Of a stretch of 39,875 nt of DNA, positions 1 through 8,388 are shown one piece after another. The notes beneath the pieces were generated by a model, which was not told the DNA's origin, did not search any database, and worked only from the letters and a program-made list of their open reading frames with translations. How positions within the stretch are numbered: the first letter of the stretch is position 1; each line of letters starts with the position of its first letter. Source of the DNA: Anaerolineae bacterium (GTDB lineage: Bacteria; Chloroflexota; Anaerolineae; S016-19); contig WFSD01000163.1 in assembly GCA_015486235.1 (NCBI GenBank), positions 1 to 39,875 of the forward strand. The letters are read 5' to 3'. Both the position numbers and the translations under genes were made by a program.

Positions 1-99
1 CAGCAGGCCATAAACCTGGCACTTTTCCAGCGCTTCGCCGAGGAGGGGATTGAATTTGCGTACCCGACCCAGACAGTTTTTCTGGCAAACAACGGATAG
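1..99 (+). CDS. MscS-family mechanosensitive channel, C-terminal fragment
   Basis: Only the last 32 codons lie in the window; the gene enters from the left edge in frame 1 and stops at TAG. The peptide carries RFAEEGIEFAYPTQTVFL, close to the conserved C-terminal beta-domain end of MscS-type small-conductance channels (typically NLAILERFxEEGIEFAFPTQT). Proteins of this family sit in the inner membrane and release solutes on hypo-osmotic shock. Identification rests on this tail alone, so the subfamily cannot be told. Confidence 0.75.
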   Translation, partial: QQAINLALFQRFAEEGIEFAYPTQTVFLANNG

Positions 100-102
100 T
101 CC

Positions 103-123
103 GGGCAGGCACAAGACCTGCCT
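103..123. repeat. Short palindrome, possible 3' hairpin of the channel gene
   Basis: GGCAGG, a 7-base loop CACAAGA, then CCTGCC: a perfect 6-bp stem just after the channel stop codon. A near-identical element in the opposite orientation lies at 20466-20490, so this is a dispersed repeat. It could act as a weak terminator, but no T-run follows. Confidence 0.5.
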
Positions 124-218
124 TTACCCAGTACATCGAAAAAGGGCGTCTCGTCAATGGATCATACGGTAGCGCCGATGAGCTTCCCCAGAGAGACATC
201 GACCAGTAGAATGCAATC

Positions 219-1808
219 ATGAAACGAAAGCACTACTTTTGGGTTGCGGTACTGACACTGGTACTGTTGGCCTGCGTGGGCGTTGCGGTGTGCCGGGAGC
301 GCCTTGCTATCTCCCATACCCTGTTCCTCTGGACAGGCGAAACCGAATTCCCGCAGCAGATCAAGGGCATGACGGACCTGACCGCCGATATGCTCCGCCC
401 GAAGCCGAAAACAGAGGATTTGACCCCGGTGCGCTACGCCGACGTGAACCCTTTCGGCGTGAACACGTTCCTGGAACAGGAAGCTGATCCTGCCAAGCGT
501 GAGCGGACGGTCAGGATGATTGCCGATGCCGGGTTCCGCTGGATCCGCCAGGAGTTTCCCTGGGAAGACATCGAGATCAGCGGCAAAGGGGATTTCTGGG
601 ATCACAAATGGAACCACTCCGCCTGGGACAAGTACGACCAGATCGTGGATTTAGCACATAAGTATCACCTGGGACTCATCGTACGCCTATCCAACCCGCC
701 TGCATGGAGCAGGGCGGGAGGCAACTCGGTTGGTACTTATGCCCCACCAGATGATTTCGACGATTTCGGCGATTTCGTGGCCACGGTCGTCGCCCGTTAC
801 AAAGGCCGTGTCCGATACTACCAGATCTGGAACGAGCCGAACATCTATCCGGAGTGGGGAAACAGGCCGGTAAGCCCGGAGGAATACACGCGGCTTCTCT
901 GTACGGCCTACCATCGTGCCAAAGAAGTGGATCCAAACGTAGTGATCATTGCCGGAGCCCTGGCCAGCACCATCGAGCTCGGGCCTCGAAACATGAACGA
1001 TTTCATCTTCCTTCAGCGGATGTACGATGCAGGCGCCCGCAAGTGCTTCGATATCATGGCGATGCAGGGGTATGGACTCTGGTCTGGCCCAACCGACCGT
1101 CGGATGTATCCCATGATCACCAATTTCTCCCGTCCCAGGTACATCCGGGACATCATGGTGAAAAATGGTGACGCCAGCAAAGCGATCTGGATATCGGAGA
1201 TGAACTGGGATGCTGTCCCGAACTCAGTGCCGGACAAACGCTTTGGTCAGGTAACTCCGGAGCAGCAAGCCCGCTACGTGCCCATGGCCTACGAGCGCAT
1301 CCAGCGGGATTGGCCCTGGATCGGCGTGGTGAATCTCTGGTATTTCAAGCGTGCCACAGATCAGTGGGAGCGTGAGCAAAAGCCTGAGGCGTATTTCCGC
1401 ATGGTAGCCCCTGATTTCACCCCGCAGCCTGTTTACCGGTCCATGAAAGAGTACATGCACCGACAGCCGGTGGTTTATTACGGCCATCACCAGGAAACCC
1501 ACTGGGCGCTGCGGTGGGAGGGTGACTGGCGCAGGGAGAGCGTGAAAGGCGCCGAATTTGGCAAAGCTCAGGTGGTTGGCAATGCCGGGGGCAGTCTGAA
1601 CTTTGTCTTCGAAGGACACGGGCTGGCTTTTCGCATCCTGAGAGCGAGCCGTGTTTCCGTTACCGTGGACGGGAAAGCGCGGGATTTGCCAGTGCCGGGG
1701 AATGGGTTTTTGCGTGTGACGAATGGGCTCCCCGGCGGAAGGCATCGGGCCGCTCTGAAACTGGCTCAGCCCGGCGCTGCAGTCGACGCTGTGATAGTGT
1801 ATCGGTGA
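219..1808 (+). CDS. Membrane-anchored clan-A glycoside hydrolase
   Basis: A 529-aa protein with a basic N-terminus and one hydrophobic segment (about residues 7-24), so probably exported or membrane-anchored. Residues 75-410 form a TIM-barrel of the GH-A clan (GH39/GH5-like). The acid/base glutamate is E206 in IWNEPN after strand 4, and the likely nucleophile is E327 in IWISEMNWD after strand 7. Residues about 420-529 look like a C-terminal beta-sandwich. The substrate cannot be read from sequence; relatives act on xylosides, glucans or extracellular polysaccharides, and polysaccharide genes lie 3.5 kb downstream. The start is weakly supported because no strong Shine-Dalgarno precedes the ATG. 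It is convergent with valS. Confidence 0.75.
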   Translation: MKRKHYFWVAVLTLVLLACVGVAVCRERLAISHTLFLWTGETEFPQQIKGMTDLTADMLRPKPKTEDLTPVRYADVNPFGVNTFLEQEADPAKRERTVRMIADAGFRWIRQEFPWEDIEISGKGDFWDHKWNHSAWDKYDQIVDLAHKYHLGLIVRLSNPPAWSRAGGNSVGTYAPPDDFDDFGDFVATVVARYKGRVRYYQIWNEPNIYPEWGNRPVSPEEYTRLLCTAYHRAKEVDPNVVIIAGALASTIELGPRNMNDFIFLQRMYDAGARKCFDIMAMQGYGLWSGPTDRRMYPMITNFSRPRYIRDIMVKNGDASKAIWISEMNWDAVPNSVPDKRFGQVTPEQQARYVPMAYERIQRDWPWIGVVNLWYFKRATDQWEREQKPEAYFRMVAPDFTPQPVYRSMKEYMHRQPVVYYGHHQETHWALRWEGDWRRESVKGAEFGKAQVVGNAGGSLNFVFEGHGLAFRILRASRVSVTVDGKARDLPVPGNGFLRVTNGLPGGRHRAALKLAQPGAAVDAVIVYR

Positions 1809-1884
1809 CCTCGTGCAGCTGTTCTAATGACCAAAGGGATCACGTCTGTCTGCAGAACTTGCTCGCAGGGGATGTGCTCTTCAA

Positions 1885-1918
1885 CCGCCCCGCCGGATAA
1901 ACCCGGCTCTGTGGGCGG
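1885..1918. terminator. GC-rich stem-loop between convergent genes
   Basis: CCGCCC-c-GCCGG, loop ATAAAC, CCGGC-tctgt-GGGCGG: a two-part stem in the 215-bp gap between the hydrolase stop and the valS stop. It could help end transcription from both sides. There is no T-tract on either strand, so a Rho-independent terminator is not proven. The rest of this gap shows nothing recognisable. Confidence 0.35.
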
Positions 1919-2023
1919 GCGCGGCACGTTGCCGCCAGCTACCCGCCAGCCGAACCGATAAGAATGCTCTCTCGACGAAAGGGTGCTCTGTTGGTTGGCC
2001 CAGAGCCGGTCCGGTTTCTGCCA

Positions 2024-4753
2024 TCACCCTTCCAGCATCCTGAGGTGTTCCCTAAGCTTCCCGGTTTTTTCCTTCAGCGCTGCCAGCTTCTCACGTTCTC
2101 TCTGGACAACTTCCTCTGGAGCGCGTTCCGTGAACCCTTTGTTAGAAAGCAGGCCTTCGGACCGCTGGATTGCTTTCTGCGCCTGTCCCATCTCTTTTGC
2201 CAGGCGTTTCCTCTCGGCCTCCAGATTCACCATGCCGGCCAGCGGCAGGTACGCTACTAGATCGCCTGACACGACAGCCACGGATTTCGCTGGGGGTTCT
2301 GTCTCGGCCACCACCTGAGACACCTCTGTATCGAGTCTGCCGAGAAACGCTATCACCGGCAGCATCTCCTCGACTTCCGATGCCATCTTCCCGGCTGTCA
2401 GGATCGCCTTGGGCCGCTTTGCGGGTTCCACGTGGTACTCTGCTCTGACGTTTCGGATGCCGCGGACGAGTTCGATGACCGATGCCATGGTTGCCTCTGC
2501 CGCCACATCACGTCCACCAGATGCAGGCCACGGGGTGACGATGAGCGCCTCTGCCCAATCGGTCTTGCCAACTGCTTTCTTCAGTATCTGCCAGACCGTC
2601 TCGGTGACGAATGGCATGAATGGATGGAGCAGTCGCAGGCTTCGCTCCAGCACGTATGCAAGCACTTTTCGGACGCTCCTCGCAGCTGCCTCGTCCCTGC
2701 CGTAAATGGCGACTTTGCCGATCTCAAGGTACCAATCGCAGAACTCACCCCAGAAGAAATCGTGGACAAGCCTTCCTGCCTCACTGAACTGGTACGCGTC
2801 TATCAATCCCGTCGCCTCCGAGACGACGGAGTGCAGTCGGCTCACGATCCAGCGCGACGGCACGTCCGGCAGGACAGCAGCGTCCAATGTCTCGTCCCTC
2901 CCAACTGCTTCCACGTCCCTGCCTGTAACATTGGATATCACGAGCCGGGACGCGTTCCAGATTTTGTTGGCAAAATTTCGGCCGTCCGCCAGCCGGGTCT
3001 TGGAAAGCTTCATATCGTTGCCCGGCGTGGATCCAGTTACCAGAGTAAACCGCAGAGCGTCAGTGCCGTATTCCTCGACCAGATCCAGTGGATCCAGAGC
3101 ATTCTTCAACGATTTGCTCATCTTCCTGCCGAGCTCATCACGGATCAGACCATGGAGGTAGATGGTGTGGAACGGTTCTTTGCCGGTCATCTCCAGACCC
3201 ATCATCATCATCCGGGCAACCCAGAAGAAAAGGATGTCATAGCCAGTCTCAAGGACGCTGGTGGGGTAGTACCGCTTGTAGTCCTCCCTCTCCTCCGGCC
3301 AGCCAAGGGTGCTGAAAGGCCAGAGGCCGGAGCTGAACCAGGTATCCAGCACGTCCTCGTCCTGGTGGATGTGGGTGCTGCCGCATTTGGGGCAGACTTT
3401 CAAGTCCTCTTCCGAGGCAATCACTGCCCCACAGTCGTCGCAGTACCAGACTGGAATCCGGTGTCCCCACCAGAGCTGGCGGGAGATGCACCAGTCACGG
3501 ATGTTCTCCATCCAGTGGAAATAGACTTTCTCGAAATGGGAAGGCAGTATCTTCGTCCGCCCTTCCCGGACGGCTGCGATAGCCGGCTCGGCCAGTGGTT
3601 TGGTCTTCACGAACCACTGGGTGGAGATCATCGGCTCGATAATCGTGTGGCAGCGCTGGCAATGCCCCACCGAATGGACATATGGCTCTTCCTTGATGAC
3701 TAGGCCTTCTTTCCGCATATCCTCCCACAGGCGGACGCGGCACTCCTCCCTGGTGAGACCCTGGTATGGACCGGCGTTCTCGTTCATGGTCCCGTCCAGG
3801 TTCATCACATTGATGAACTCCAGCCCGTGCCGCTTGCCGATTTCGTAGTCATCCGGATCGTGGGCGGGCGTGACTTTCAACGCTCCTGTGCCGAACTCTA
3901 CATCCACGTGCTCGTCGGCGATGAGAGGGATTCGCCTGCCGAGGATTGGGACGATGGCATGTTTGCCCACATACTCTTTGTATCGATCGTCGTCAGGGTT
4001 CACGGCGACCGCTGTGTCGCCCAGGATCGTCTCCGGCCGGGTGGTTGCCACTGGGAGATATCCGCCTTCCTGTATGGGATACTTGAAATAGTAGAGGGTT
4101 CCCTGTTCTTCCTCGTGCTCCACCTCCAGATCTGAGATGGCTGTGCCGCATCTGGGGCACCAGTTTACCAGGTAGCTGCCCCTGTAGATGAGCCCTTTGT
4201 CGTAGAGCCGGACGAAAGCGGCACGCACCGCCTTGGAAAGCCCTTCGTCCAGGGTGAAACGCTCCCGTTCCCAATCGCAACTGACGCCCAGCCGCCGGTG
4301 TTGCCGGGTGATCCGATTGCCGTACTCCTCTTTCCACTCCCAGACTTTCTCCACGAATTTCTCCCGGCCCAGGTCTTTTCGGCTGATCCCCTGCTCCGCC
4401 AGCTTGCGCTCCACCACGTTCTGCGTGGCGATGCCAGCATGATCCGTGCCTGGCACCCACAATGTCGGGTCGCCGATCATCCGGTGGTAGCGGATCATCA
4501 GGTCTTCCAGTGACGCTGTCAGCGCGTGGCCCAGGTGAAGTGCCCCGGTGACATTGGGAGGCGGCATGGAGATCACGAAAGGCTTGCGCGATGGGTCGGC
4601 CAGGCCGCTTTCCAGTTGTTGTTCTGGCTTGAAGAATTTCCTGGCGTCCCACCAGTCGTAGATGGCGGCCTCGTACCTGGCAGAATCGTATGCCTTGGGC
4701 ATCCCCCCCGGCTCCGGGAGAGGCAATGCGGGCGTCTTCTCGGATTTCGACAT
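2024..4753 (-). CDS. valS: Valine--tRNA ligase
   Basis: Class I cytosolic aminoacyl-tRNA synthetase charging tRNA-Val. From the chosen ATG the protein is 909 aa. The HIGH motif is HLGH (73-76) after PPPNVTG, and KMSKS is at 544-548. The editing (CP1) domain carries GTGALKVTPAHDPDDY (about 288-303). The C-terminus is a coiled-coil arm beginning NLEAERKRLAKE, normal for ValRS. The frame stays open 54 codons upstream, but that would start above the consensus promoter at 4848-4876, and an AGGAGG lies 10 nt before the ATG at 4753, which fixes the start. It is a single-gene transcript by appearance, divergent from the glycosyltransferase at 5149. Confidence 0.96.
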   Translation of the reverse strand: MSKSEKTPALPLPEPGGMPKAYDSARYEAAIYDWWDARKFFKPEQQLESGLADPSRKPFVISMPPPNVTGALHLGHALTASLEDLMIRYHRMIGDPTLWVPGTDHAGIATQNVVERKLAEQGISRKDLGREKFVEKVWEWKEEYGNRITRQHRRLGVSCDWERERFTLDEGLSKAVRAAFVRLYDKGLIYRGSYLVNWCPRCGTAISDLEVEHEEEQGTLYYFKYPIQEGGYLPVATTRPETILGDTAVAVNPDDDRYKEYVGKHAIVPILGRRIPLIADEHVDVEFGTGALKVTPAHDPDDYEIGKRHGLEFINVMNLDGTMNENAGPYQGLTREECRVRLWEDMRKEGLVIKEEPYVHSVGHCQRCHTIIEPMISTQWFVKTKPLAEPAIAAVREGRTKILPSHFEKVYFHWMENIRDWCISRQLWWGHRIPVWYCDDCGAVIASEEDLKVCPKCGSTHIHQDEDVLDTWFSSGLWPFSTLGWPEEREDYKRYYPTSVLETGYDILFFWVARMMMMGLEMTGKEPFHTIYLHGLIRDELGRKMSKSLKNALDPLDLVEEYGTDALRFTLVTGSTPGNDMKLSKTRLADGRNFANKIWNASRLVISNVTGRDVEAVGRDETLDAAVLPDVPSRWIVSRLHSVVSEATGLIDAYQFSEAGRLVHDFFWGEFCDWYLEIGKVAIYGRDEAAARSVRKVLAYVLERSLRLLHPFMPFVTETVWQILKKAVGKTDWAEALIVTPWPASGGRDVAAEATMASVIELVRGIRNVRAEYHVEPAKRPKAILTAGKMASEVEEMLPVIAFLGRLDTEVSQVVAETEPPAKSVAVVSGDLVAYLPLAGMVNLEAERKRLAKEMGQAQKAIQRSEGLLSNKGFTERAPEEVVQREREKLAALKEKTGKLREHLRMLEG

Positions 4754-4847
4754 GATGAGTCCCTCTCCTCCTGTGATGTGAAAAAGACCTCCATTGGCCG
4801 ATGAAGCAGATAGGTTCGATCGTATGTATTCGGCTGTCTTGGGGTGG

Positions 4848-4876
4848 ATTATAGGGTAGAGGCCGAGGGATGTCAA
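4848..4876 (-). promoter_or_regulatory. Consensus sigma70-type promoter of valS
   Basis: Read on the minus strand, TTGACA (4871-4876) and TATAAT (4848-4853) are separated by exactly 17 bp, matching both hexamers perfectly. The predicted transcription start near 4841 gives a leader of about 88 nt before the valS ATG. No T-box sequence (AGGGTGGNACCGCG) or anti-terminator pair is seen in that leader, so valS looks constitutively expressed. Confidence 0.85.
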
Positions 4877-4899
4877 ACGCCGGGCGCGAAATCCCCCCT

Positions 4900-4926
4900 G
4901 GGGCTTTTGAAGCAAATCGAAAGCCC
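4900..4926. repeat. Stem-loop upstream of the valS promoter
   Basis: GGGGCTTT paired with AAAGCCC around a loop containing GAAGCAAAT. It lies in the divergent valS/glycosyltransferase spacer. The loop word GCAAAT / TGCTTCGCA recurs in the larger hairpin at 5006-5066, so both may belong to one palindromic family. Confidence 0.4.
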
Positions 4927-5005
4927 AAAGCCGTTTCAGGAGCTTTCTCGATGCACATGGGGCAAATCACGACTCGCCATCGGGGTTGATGGAGACCGAC
5001 GACAG

Positions 5006-5066
5006 TTCAGGGGGGAGCCTGGGGGCCCTACGGCCCCCGGGATTTGCTTCGCACTCCCCCCCTGAA
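5006..5066. repeat. Large two-tier palindrome in the divergent promoter region
   Basis: Outer arms TTCAGGGGGGAG (5006-5017) and CTCCCCCCCTGAA (5054-5066) pair with one bulged C. Nested inside, GGGGGCC (5021-5027) pairs with GGCCCCC (5032-5038) across CTAC. The element is non-coding, lies between the valS promoter and the candidate promoter of the glycosyltransferase, and could form a very stable hairpin on either strand. Its role is unknown; a mobile palindromic repeat or insulating terminator are both possible. Confidence 0.65.
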
Positions 5067-5073
5067 ACCACGT

Positions 5074-5102
5074 TTGCGGTTTCCACCATGGAAATGTAAA
5101 AT
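5074..5102 (+). promoter_or_regulatory. Candidate promoter of the glycosyltransferase operon
   Basis: TTGCGG (5074-5079), a 17-bp spacer, TAAAAT (5097-5102): four and five matches to the sigma70 hexamers with optimal spacing, ending 46 bp before the proposed ATG. It lies immediately after the large palindrome at 5006-5066. Prediction from sequence only. Confidence 0.5.
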
Positions 5103-5148
5103 ATGCAGGCTGGGAATTGTGGGAGGGTATTGTAATCGAGCGGCGGCA

Positions 5149-6255
5149 ATGAAAATAGCATTCATAGGCACCAGGGGAGTACCGGCCAGCTATAGCGGCT
5201 TCGAGACCTGCGTGGAAGAGCTTGGGAGCAGGCTGGCCCGGCGCGGACATGAGGTTACGGCATACTGCCGGCCGCACCATGTTCACTACCCCTTGCCTGC
5301 CTATCGCGGGATGCGACTGGTGAAGCTTCCGACCTTGCAGAACAAATACCTGGATACCATAGTCCATGCAGCCATCTCCTCCCTGCACGCTCTCACCCAA
5401 GGGTACGACATCGCTTTCTACTGCATCGCCGGAAACAGCCCCGTCGCCTGGATTCCCCGGATTGCCGGACAGCGGACAGCCATCAACGTCGATGGGTTGG
5501 ACTGGAAACGGGAGAAATGGCCCAGACTGGCGAAGAAATACCTCCAGTGGACAGAACGGATCGCCGGAAAGACCGCCAATGTGGTGGTGACCGACTCGAG
5601 AGCAGTACAGCGGTTCTACCGGGAGCACTATGGCACGGAGACAACCTACATCGCATACGGTGCCAGCGCCCAGAAGCGCCCGCCGGGGACCGCCCTGCAG
5701 AAATTCGGGCTGGAGCCGCGCCGATACATTCTTTTCGTCGGCAGGCTCGTGCCGGAAAATGCCCCGCACCACCTGATCGATGCATTCGACGATCTGGACA
5801 CAGACATGAAGGTCGTTATTGTCGGGGACGCGCCCTACGCCGAGGAGTACATCGCCAGCATCCGCTCCACCGACGACCCCCGCATCGTATTCACCGGATA
5901 CCAGTTCGGCGAGGCATACCAGGAATTGAGCAGCCACGCGTACGCTTTCGTCGAAACCTCCGGCGTGGGGGGGACGCATCCGGCCCTGGTGGAGCAGATG
6001 GCTTTCGGCAACTGCGTCGTGGTGAACGACACCGAGGAGAATCTGGAGACGATAGGGGATGCCGGCCTGAGCTACCACGGCGCCGATGGGGGCAAGTCCC
6101 TGCGCCAAGTGCTGGCAGATCTCCTGTCCCACCCGGAGAAAGTGGAAGCATACAGGGCGAAAGCCGCCGAGAGGGCCGCCCAGGTGTACGATTGGGAACG
6201 GGTGACGGACGCTTACGAGTCTCTGTTCCTCGATATGCTTGGAGGTGAGGGCTGA
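5149..6255 (+). CDS. GT4-type glycosyltransferase with DUF1972 N-terminal domain
   Basis: A 368-aa cytoplasmic or membrane-peripheral enzyme predicted to move a sugar from an NDP-sugar to a growing lipid-linked glycan. The N-terminus (MKIAFIGTRGVPASYSGFET) is the DUF1972 signature seen in rhamnosyl/galactosyl transferases of surface-polysaccharide loci. The C-terminal GT-B half has LFVGRLVPENAPHHLI and the HPALVEQMAFG helix typical of GT4. ATG 5149 begins the homologous region. The frame is open further upstream, but that part runs through the palindrome and promoter. Shine-Dalgarno is weak (GGAGGG lies about 20 nt away). The stop overlaps the next gene's ATG (TGATG), implying translational coupling. 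Confidence 0.85.
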   Translation: MKIAFIGTRGVPASYSGFETCVEELGSRLARRGHEVTAYCRPHHVHYPLPAYRGMRLVKLPTLQNKYLDTIVHAAISSLHALTQGYDIAFYCIAGNSPVAWIPRIAGQRTAINVDGLDWKREKWPRLAKKYLQWTERIAGKTANVVVTDSRAVQRFYREHYGTETTYIAYGASAQKRPPGTALQKFGLEPRRYILFVGRLVPENAPHHLIDAFDDLDTDMKVVIVGDAPYAEEYIASIRSTDDPRIVFTGYQFGEAYQELSSHAYAFVETSGVGGTHPALVEQMAFGNCVVVNDTEENLETIGDAGLSYHGADGGKSLRQVLADLLSHPEKVEAYRAKAAERAAQVYDWERVTDAYESLFLDMLGGEG

Positions 6256-7676
6256 TGTCCAGGAAAGAAGACACCAACCTGGTCCTTTATCTGGTCGTCT
6301 CGGATCTGCTCCTGACCCTGTTGTCCATGTACCTGGCGGTGCACCTGCGGGCGGAGCTTCCGTGGGGGACGAACCTGCCTCCGCACCTGGTTTCGGTACC
6401 TGTAGGGATATATCTGATGGTTGTCATCGTCTGGGGGCTTGTGTTCCAGTTCTTCTCCGTATACGCCCCCACCCGCAGGACGCGTGCCGTGGACGAAGTG
6501 CAGCAGATCGTCGTCGCTGTCGTGACTTCGGTAGTGCTCCTCGCGGGCATCCTCTACCTGTCCTACCGGGAGGTGTCCAGACTTCTCTTCCTCTATTTCG
6601 CCGCGATAGACCTGGTGCTTCTCGTATCCCATCGGCTTCTCTTGCGGCTGTTTCTGAACTACGCCGGAGGCTCCTCCAGTGCCACGAGCAGGGTTCTGAT
6701 AGTCGGAATGGGGCGGGTGGGGCAGGAGCTCGCGCGGCAGATCCATGAGAGGAGCTGGGCGGGACTGGAACTGATCGGCTGTCTGGACGATGCCCCGGAG
6801 AAACAGGGGGATTTCTTCGAAGGAGTGCAAGTCCTGGGAAAGATAAACGACGTGGAAAGGGTGGTACAGGGAAACGAGATAGACGAAGTGATCATAACGC
6901 TGCCTGCGGCGGCCCATAGCAAAATCGAAAGGCTGGTGCTGAAGCTCCTGGGCGCGCCGGTGAGCGTCAGGATGGTGCCGGACATGCTGGACCTGGCTTT
7001 CTCCAGGGCAACCCTGGAGGATTTCGGCGGCATCCCTCTCATCGGGCTGCGGGATCCCGCCATCACCGGATTCCAGCGGCTGGTGAAGCGCTCTTTCGAC
7101 CTGGCGCTGAGCGTCACATTGTTCTTGCTCCTCTGGCCGCTGATGCTGCTCATCGCCATCGTCATCAAAGCCACTTCGCCGGGAGGCCCCGTCATCTTCA
7201 AGCAGGAGCGCGTCGGGGAAAACGGCAAATTCTTCATGATGTACAAATTCAGAACCATGGTGCCGGATGCCGAACAGGTGGCTCTGGAAAAGTTCCAGCG
7301 AGAGGGAGTTGAAAGCTTCGAGTGGCACAAGCGCCCGGACGACCCCCGCGTGACCCCCCTGGGCCGGGTTCTGCGCCACACCAGCCTGGACGAACTGCCA
7401 CAGCTTTTCAACGTCATCAAAGGGGAAATGAGCCTGGTGGGCCCCAGGCCGGAGCTCCCGTACATCGTCGCCCATTACGAGCCGTGGCAGTACAAGCGAT
7501 TTTCTGTGCCTCCCGGCATAACCGGCTGGTGGCAGGTGAACGGCCGTAGCGAGCGGACGATGCACCTGCATACCGAGGACGACCTGTACTACATCCAGAA
7601 CTACTCCCCGTGGCTCGATCTGGTGATCCTCTGGCGCACCATCGGGGCGGTGATCAAAGGTCGCGGGGCGTACTGA
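6255..7676 (+). CDS. Polyprenyl-phosphate sugar phosphotransferase (WbaP/WcaJ type)
   Basis: A 473-aa integral membrane enzyme expected to put the first sugar-1-phosphate onto undecaprenyl phosphate and so start synthesis of an exopolysaccharide or O-glycan. Several N-terminal membrane helices (about 9-130) are followed by a Rossmann-like CoA-binding domain (VLIVGMGRVGQELA, 147-160). A re-entrant or membrane helix (about 280-305) precedes the PF02397 catalytic domain, with KRSFDLALS (278-286), YKFRTMVPDAE (330-340), HTSLDELPQLFNVIKGEMSLVGPRPE (375-400) and PPGITGWWQVNGR (419-431). GGAGG sits 9 nt before the ATG. Full length for the family. It pairs with the upstream glycosyltransferase and ends 7 bp from the convergent radC. 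Confidence 0.92.
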   Translation: MSRKEDTNLVLYLVVSDLLLTLLSMYLAVHLRAELPWGTNLPPHLVSVPVGIYLMVVIVWGLVFQFFSVYAPTRRTRAVDEVQQIVVAVVTSVVLLAGILYLSYREVSRLLFLYFAAIDLVLLVSHRLLLRLFLNYAGGSSSATSRVLIVGMGRVGQELARQIHERSWAGLELIGCLDDAPEKQGDFFEGVQVLGKINDVERVVQGNEIDEVIITLPAAAHSKIERLVLKLLGAPVSVRMVPDMLDLAFSRATLEDFGGIPLIGLRDPAITGFQRLVKRSFDLALSVTLFLLLWPLMLLIAIVIKATSPGGPVIFKQERVGENGKFFMMYKFRTMVPDAEQVALEKFQREGVESFEWHKRPDDPRVTPLGRVLRHTSLDELPQLFNVIKGEMSLVGPRPELPYIVAHYEPWQYKRFSVPPGITGWWQVNGRSERTMHLHTEDDLYYIQNYSPWLDLVILWRTIGAVIKGRGAY

Positions 7677-7683
7677 TCAGCAC

Positions 7684-8388
7684 TCAAAATCCCAGCCCGC
7701 GTTCTTTGAGGCTCACCCAGCGCCCGCGTCCGATCACCAGGTGATCCAGGACTTTCACCCCAAGGAGTTCCCCGGCCTCCACCATCTTCCTGGTTATGGC
7801 CACATCCTGGGCCGACGGTGTGGGGTCGCCACTGGGGTGATTATGGACGGCAATCAGAGCGCTGGCGTTGCTCCTGACCGCCTCCCGGAACAAGTCCCCC
7901 ATCCGGACGCCTGCCGTGTTCAGCCCTCCGACTGACACCGTCACGATCTCCAACACCCGGTGCCTGGTGTCCAGCAGGATCGCCCGCAGGTGTTCCTGCT
8001 CCAGGAACGCCATCTCACCAACGACCAGGTTGGCCGCGTCCTGGGGCGAGGTGATCTGGGGACGCACGTCTTCCCCTTCCAGCGTAAGCCGCCTGCTGAG
8101 CTCCATGGATGCCTTTATCTGAGCGACTTTCGCCTCGCCAAGCCCTTTCTCCTGCATAAGCTGATTTACGCCGGAGCGCGCCAGTCCTCCCAGCCCGCCG
8201 TAGGATGCCAGCAACCGTTCCGCCAGCCTGACCGCGTTTTCCCCGCCCACCCCCGTGCGCAGCACGATGGCCAGCAGCTCCGCGGTGTTCAACGCCTGCG
8301 GCCCCACCAGCAATAGCCGCTCCCTGGGGCGGTCGGAGGCAGGCAGCTCCTTTATCGTGGGCCGGTATTCGTCTTCTTCTTCCCTCAC
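7684..8388 (-). CDS. radC: RadC-family JAB/MPN domain protein (UPF0758)
   Basis: A 234-aa protein with an N-terminal helix-hairpin-helix-like region (about 25-100) and a C-terminal JAB domain bearing [14 protein letters not shown]. Predicted zinc ligands are H182, H184 and D195. Despite the name, a DNA-repair role is not established for this family, and a metalloprotease or isopeptidase activity is only predicted. The start is GTG 8388: AGGAGG lies about 9 nt upstream and the GTG overlaps the sirtuin stop as GTGA, so translation is coupled. The longer open frame upstream is antisense-like overlap with the sirtuin frame and lacks homology. Confidence 0.9.
   Translation of the reverse strand: MREEEDEYRPTIKELPASDRPRERLLLVGPQALNTAELLAIVLRTGVGGENAVRLAERLLASYGGLGGLARSGVNQLMQEKGLGEAKVAQIKASMELSRRLTLEGEDVRPQITSPQDAANLVVGEMAFLEQEHLRAILLDTRHRVLEIVTVSVGGLNTAGVRMGDLFREAVRSNASALIAVHNHPSGDPTPSAQDVAITRKMVEAGELLGVKVLDHLVIGRGRWVSLKERGLGF

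Noticed and set aside
2432-3703. Long open frame on the plus strand antisense to valS
   Set aside because: It is the mirror of a strongly conserved synthetase gene, has no recognisable domain and no ribosome-binding site; typical of antisense frames in GC-rich coding DNA.
4754-4841. T-box riboswitch in the valS leader
   Set aside because: No T-box consensus, no specifier stem and no competing terminator; the leader is only about 88 nt.
4754-4915. Extended N-terminus for valS (54 more codons)
   Set aside because: It would begin upstream of the consensus -10/-35, and the good Shine-Dalgarno is at ATG 4753.
6213-7571. 452-codon minus-strand frame opposite the sugar phosphotransferase
   Set aside because: Low-complexity His/Gln/Pro/Arg-rich translation, entirely antisense to a well-conserved enzyme.
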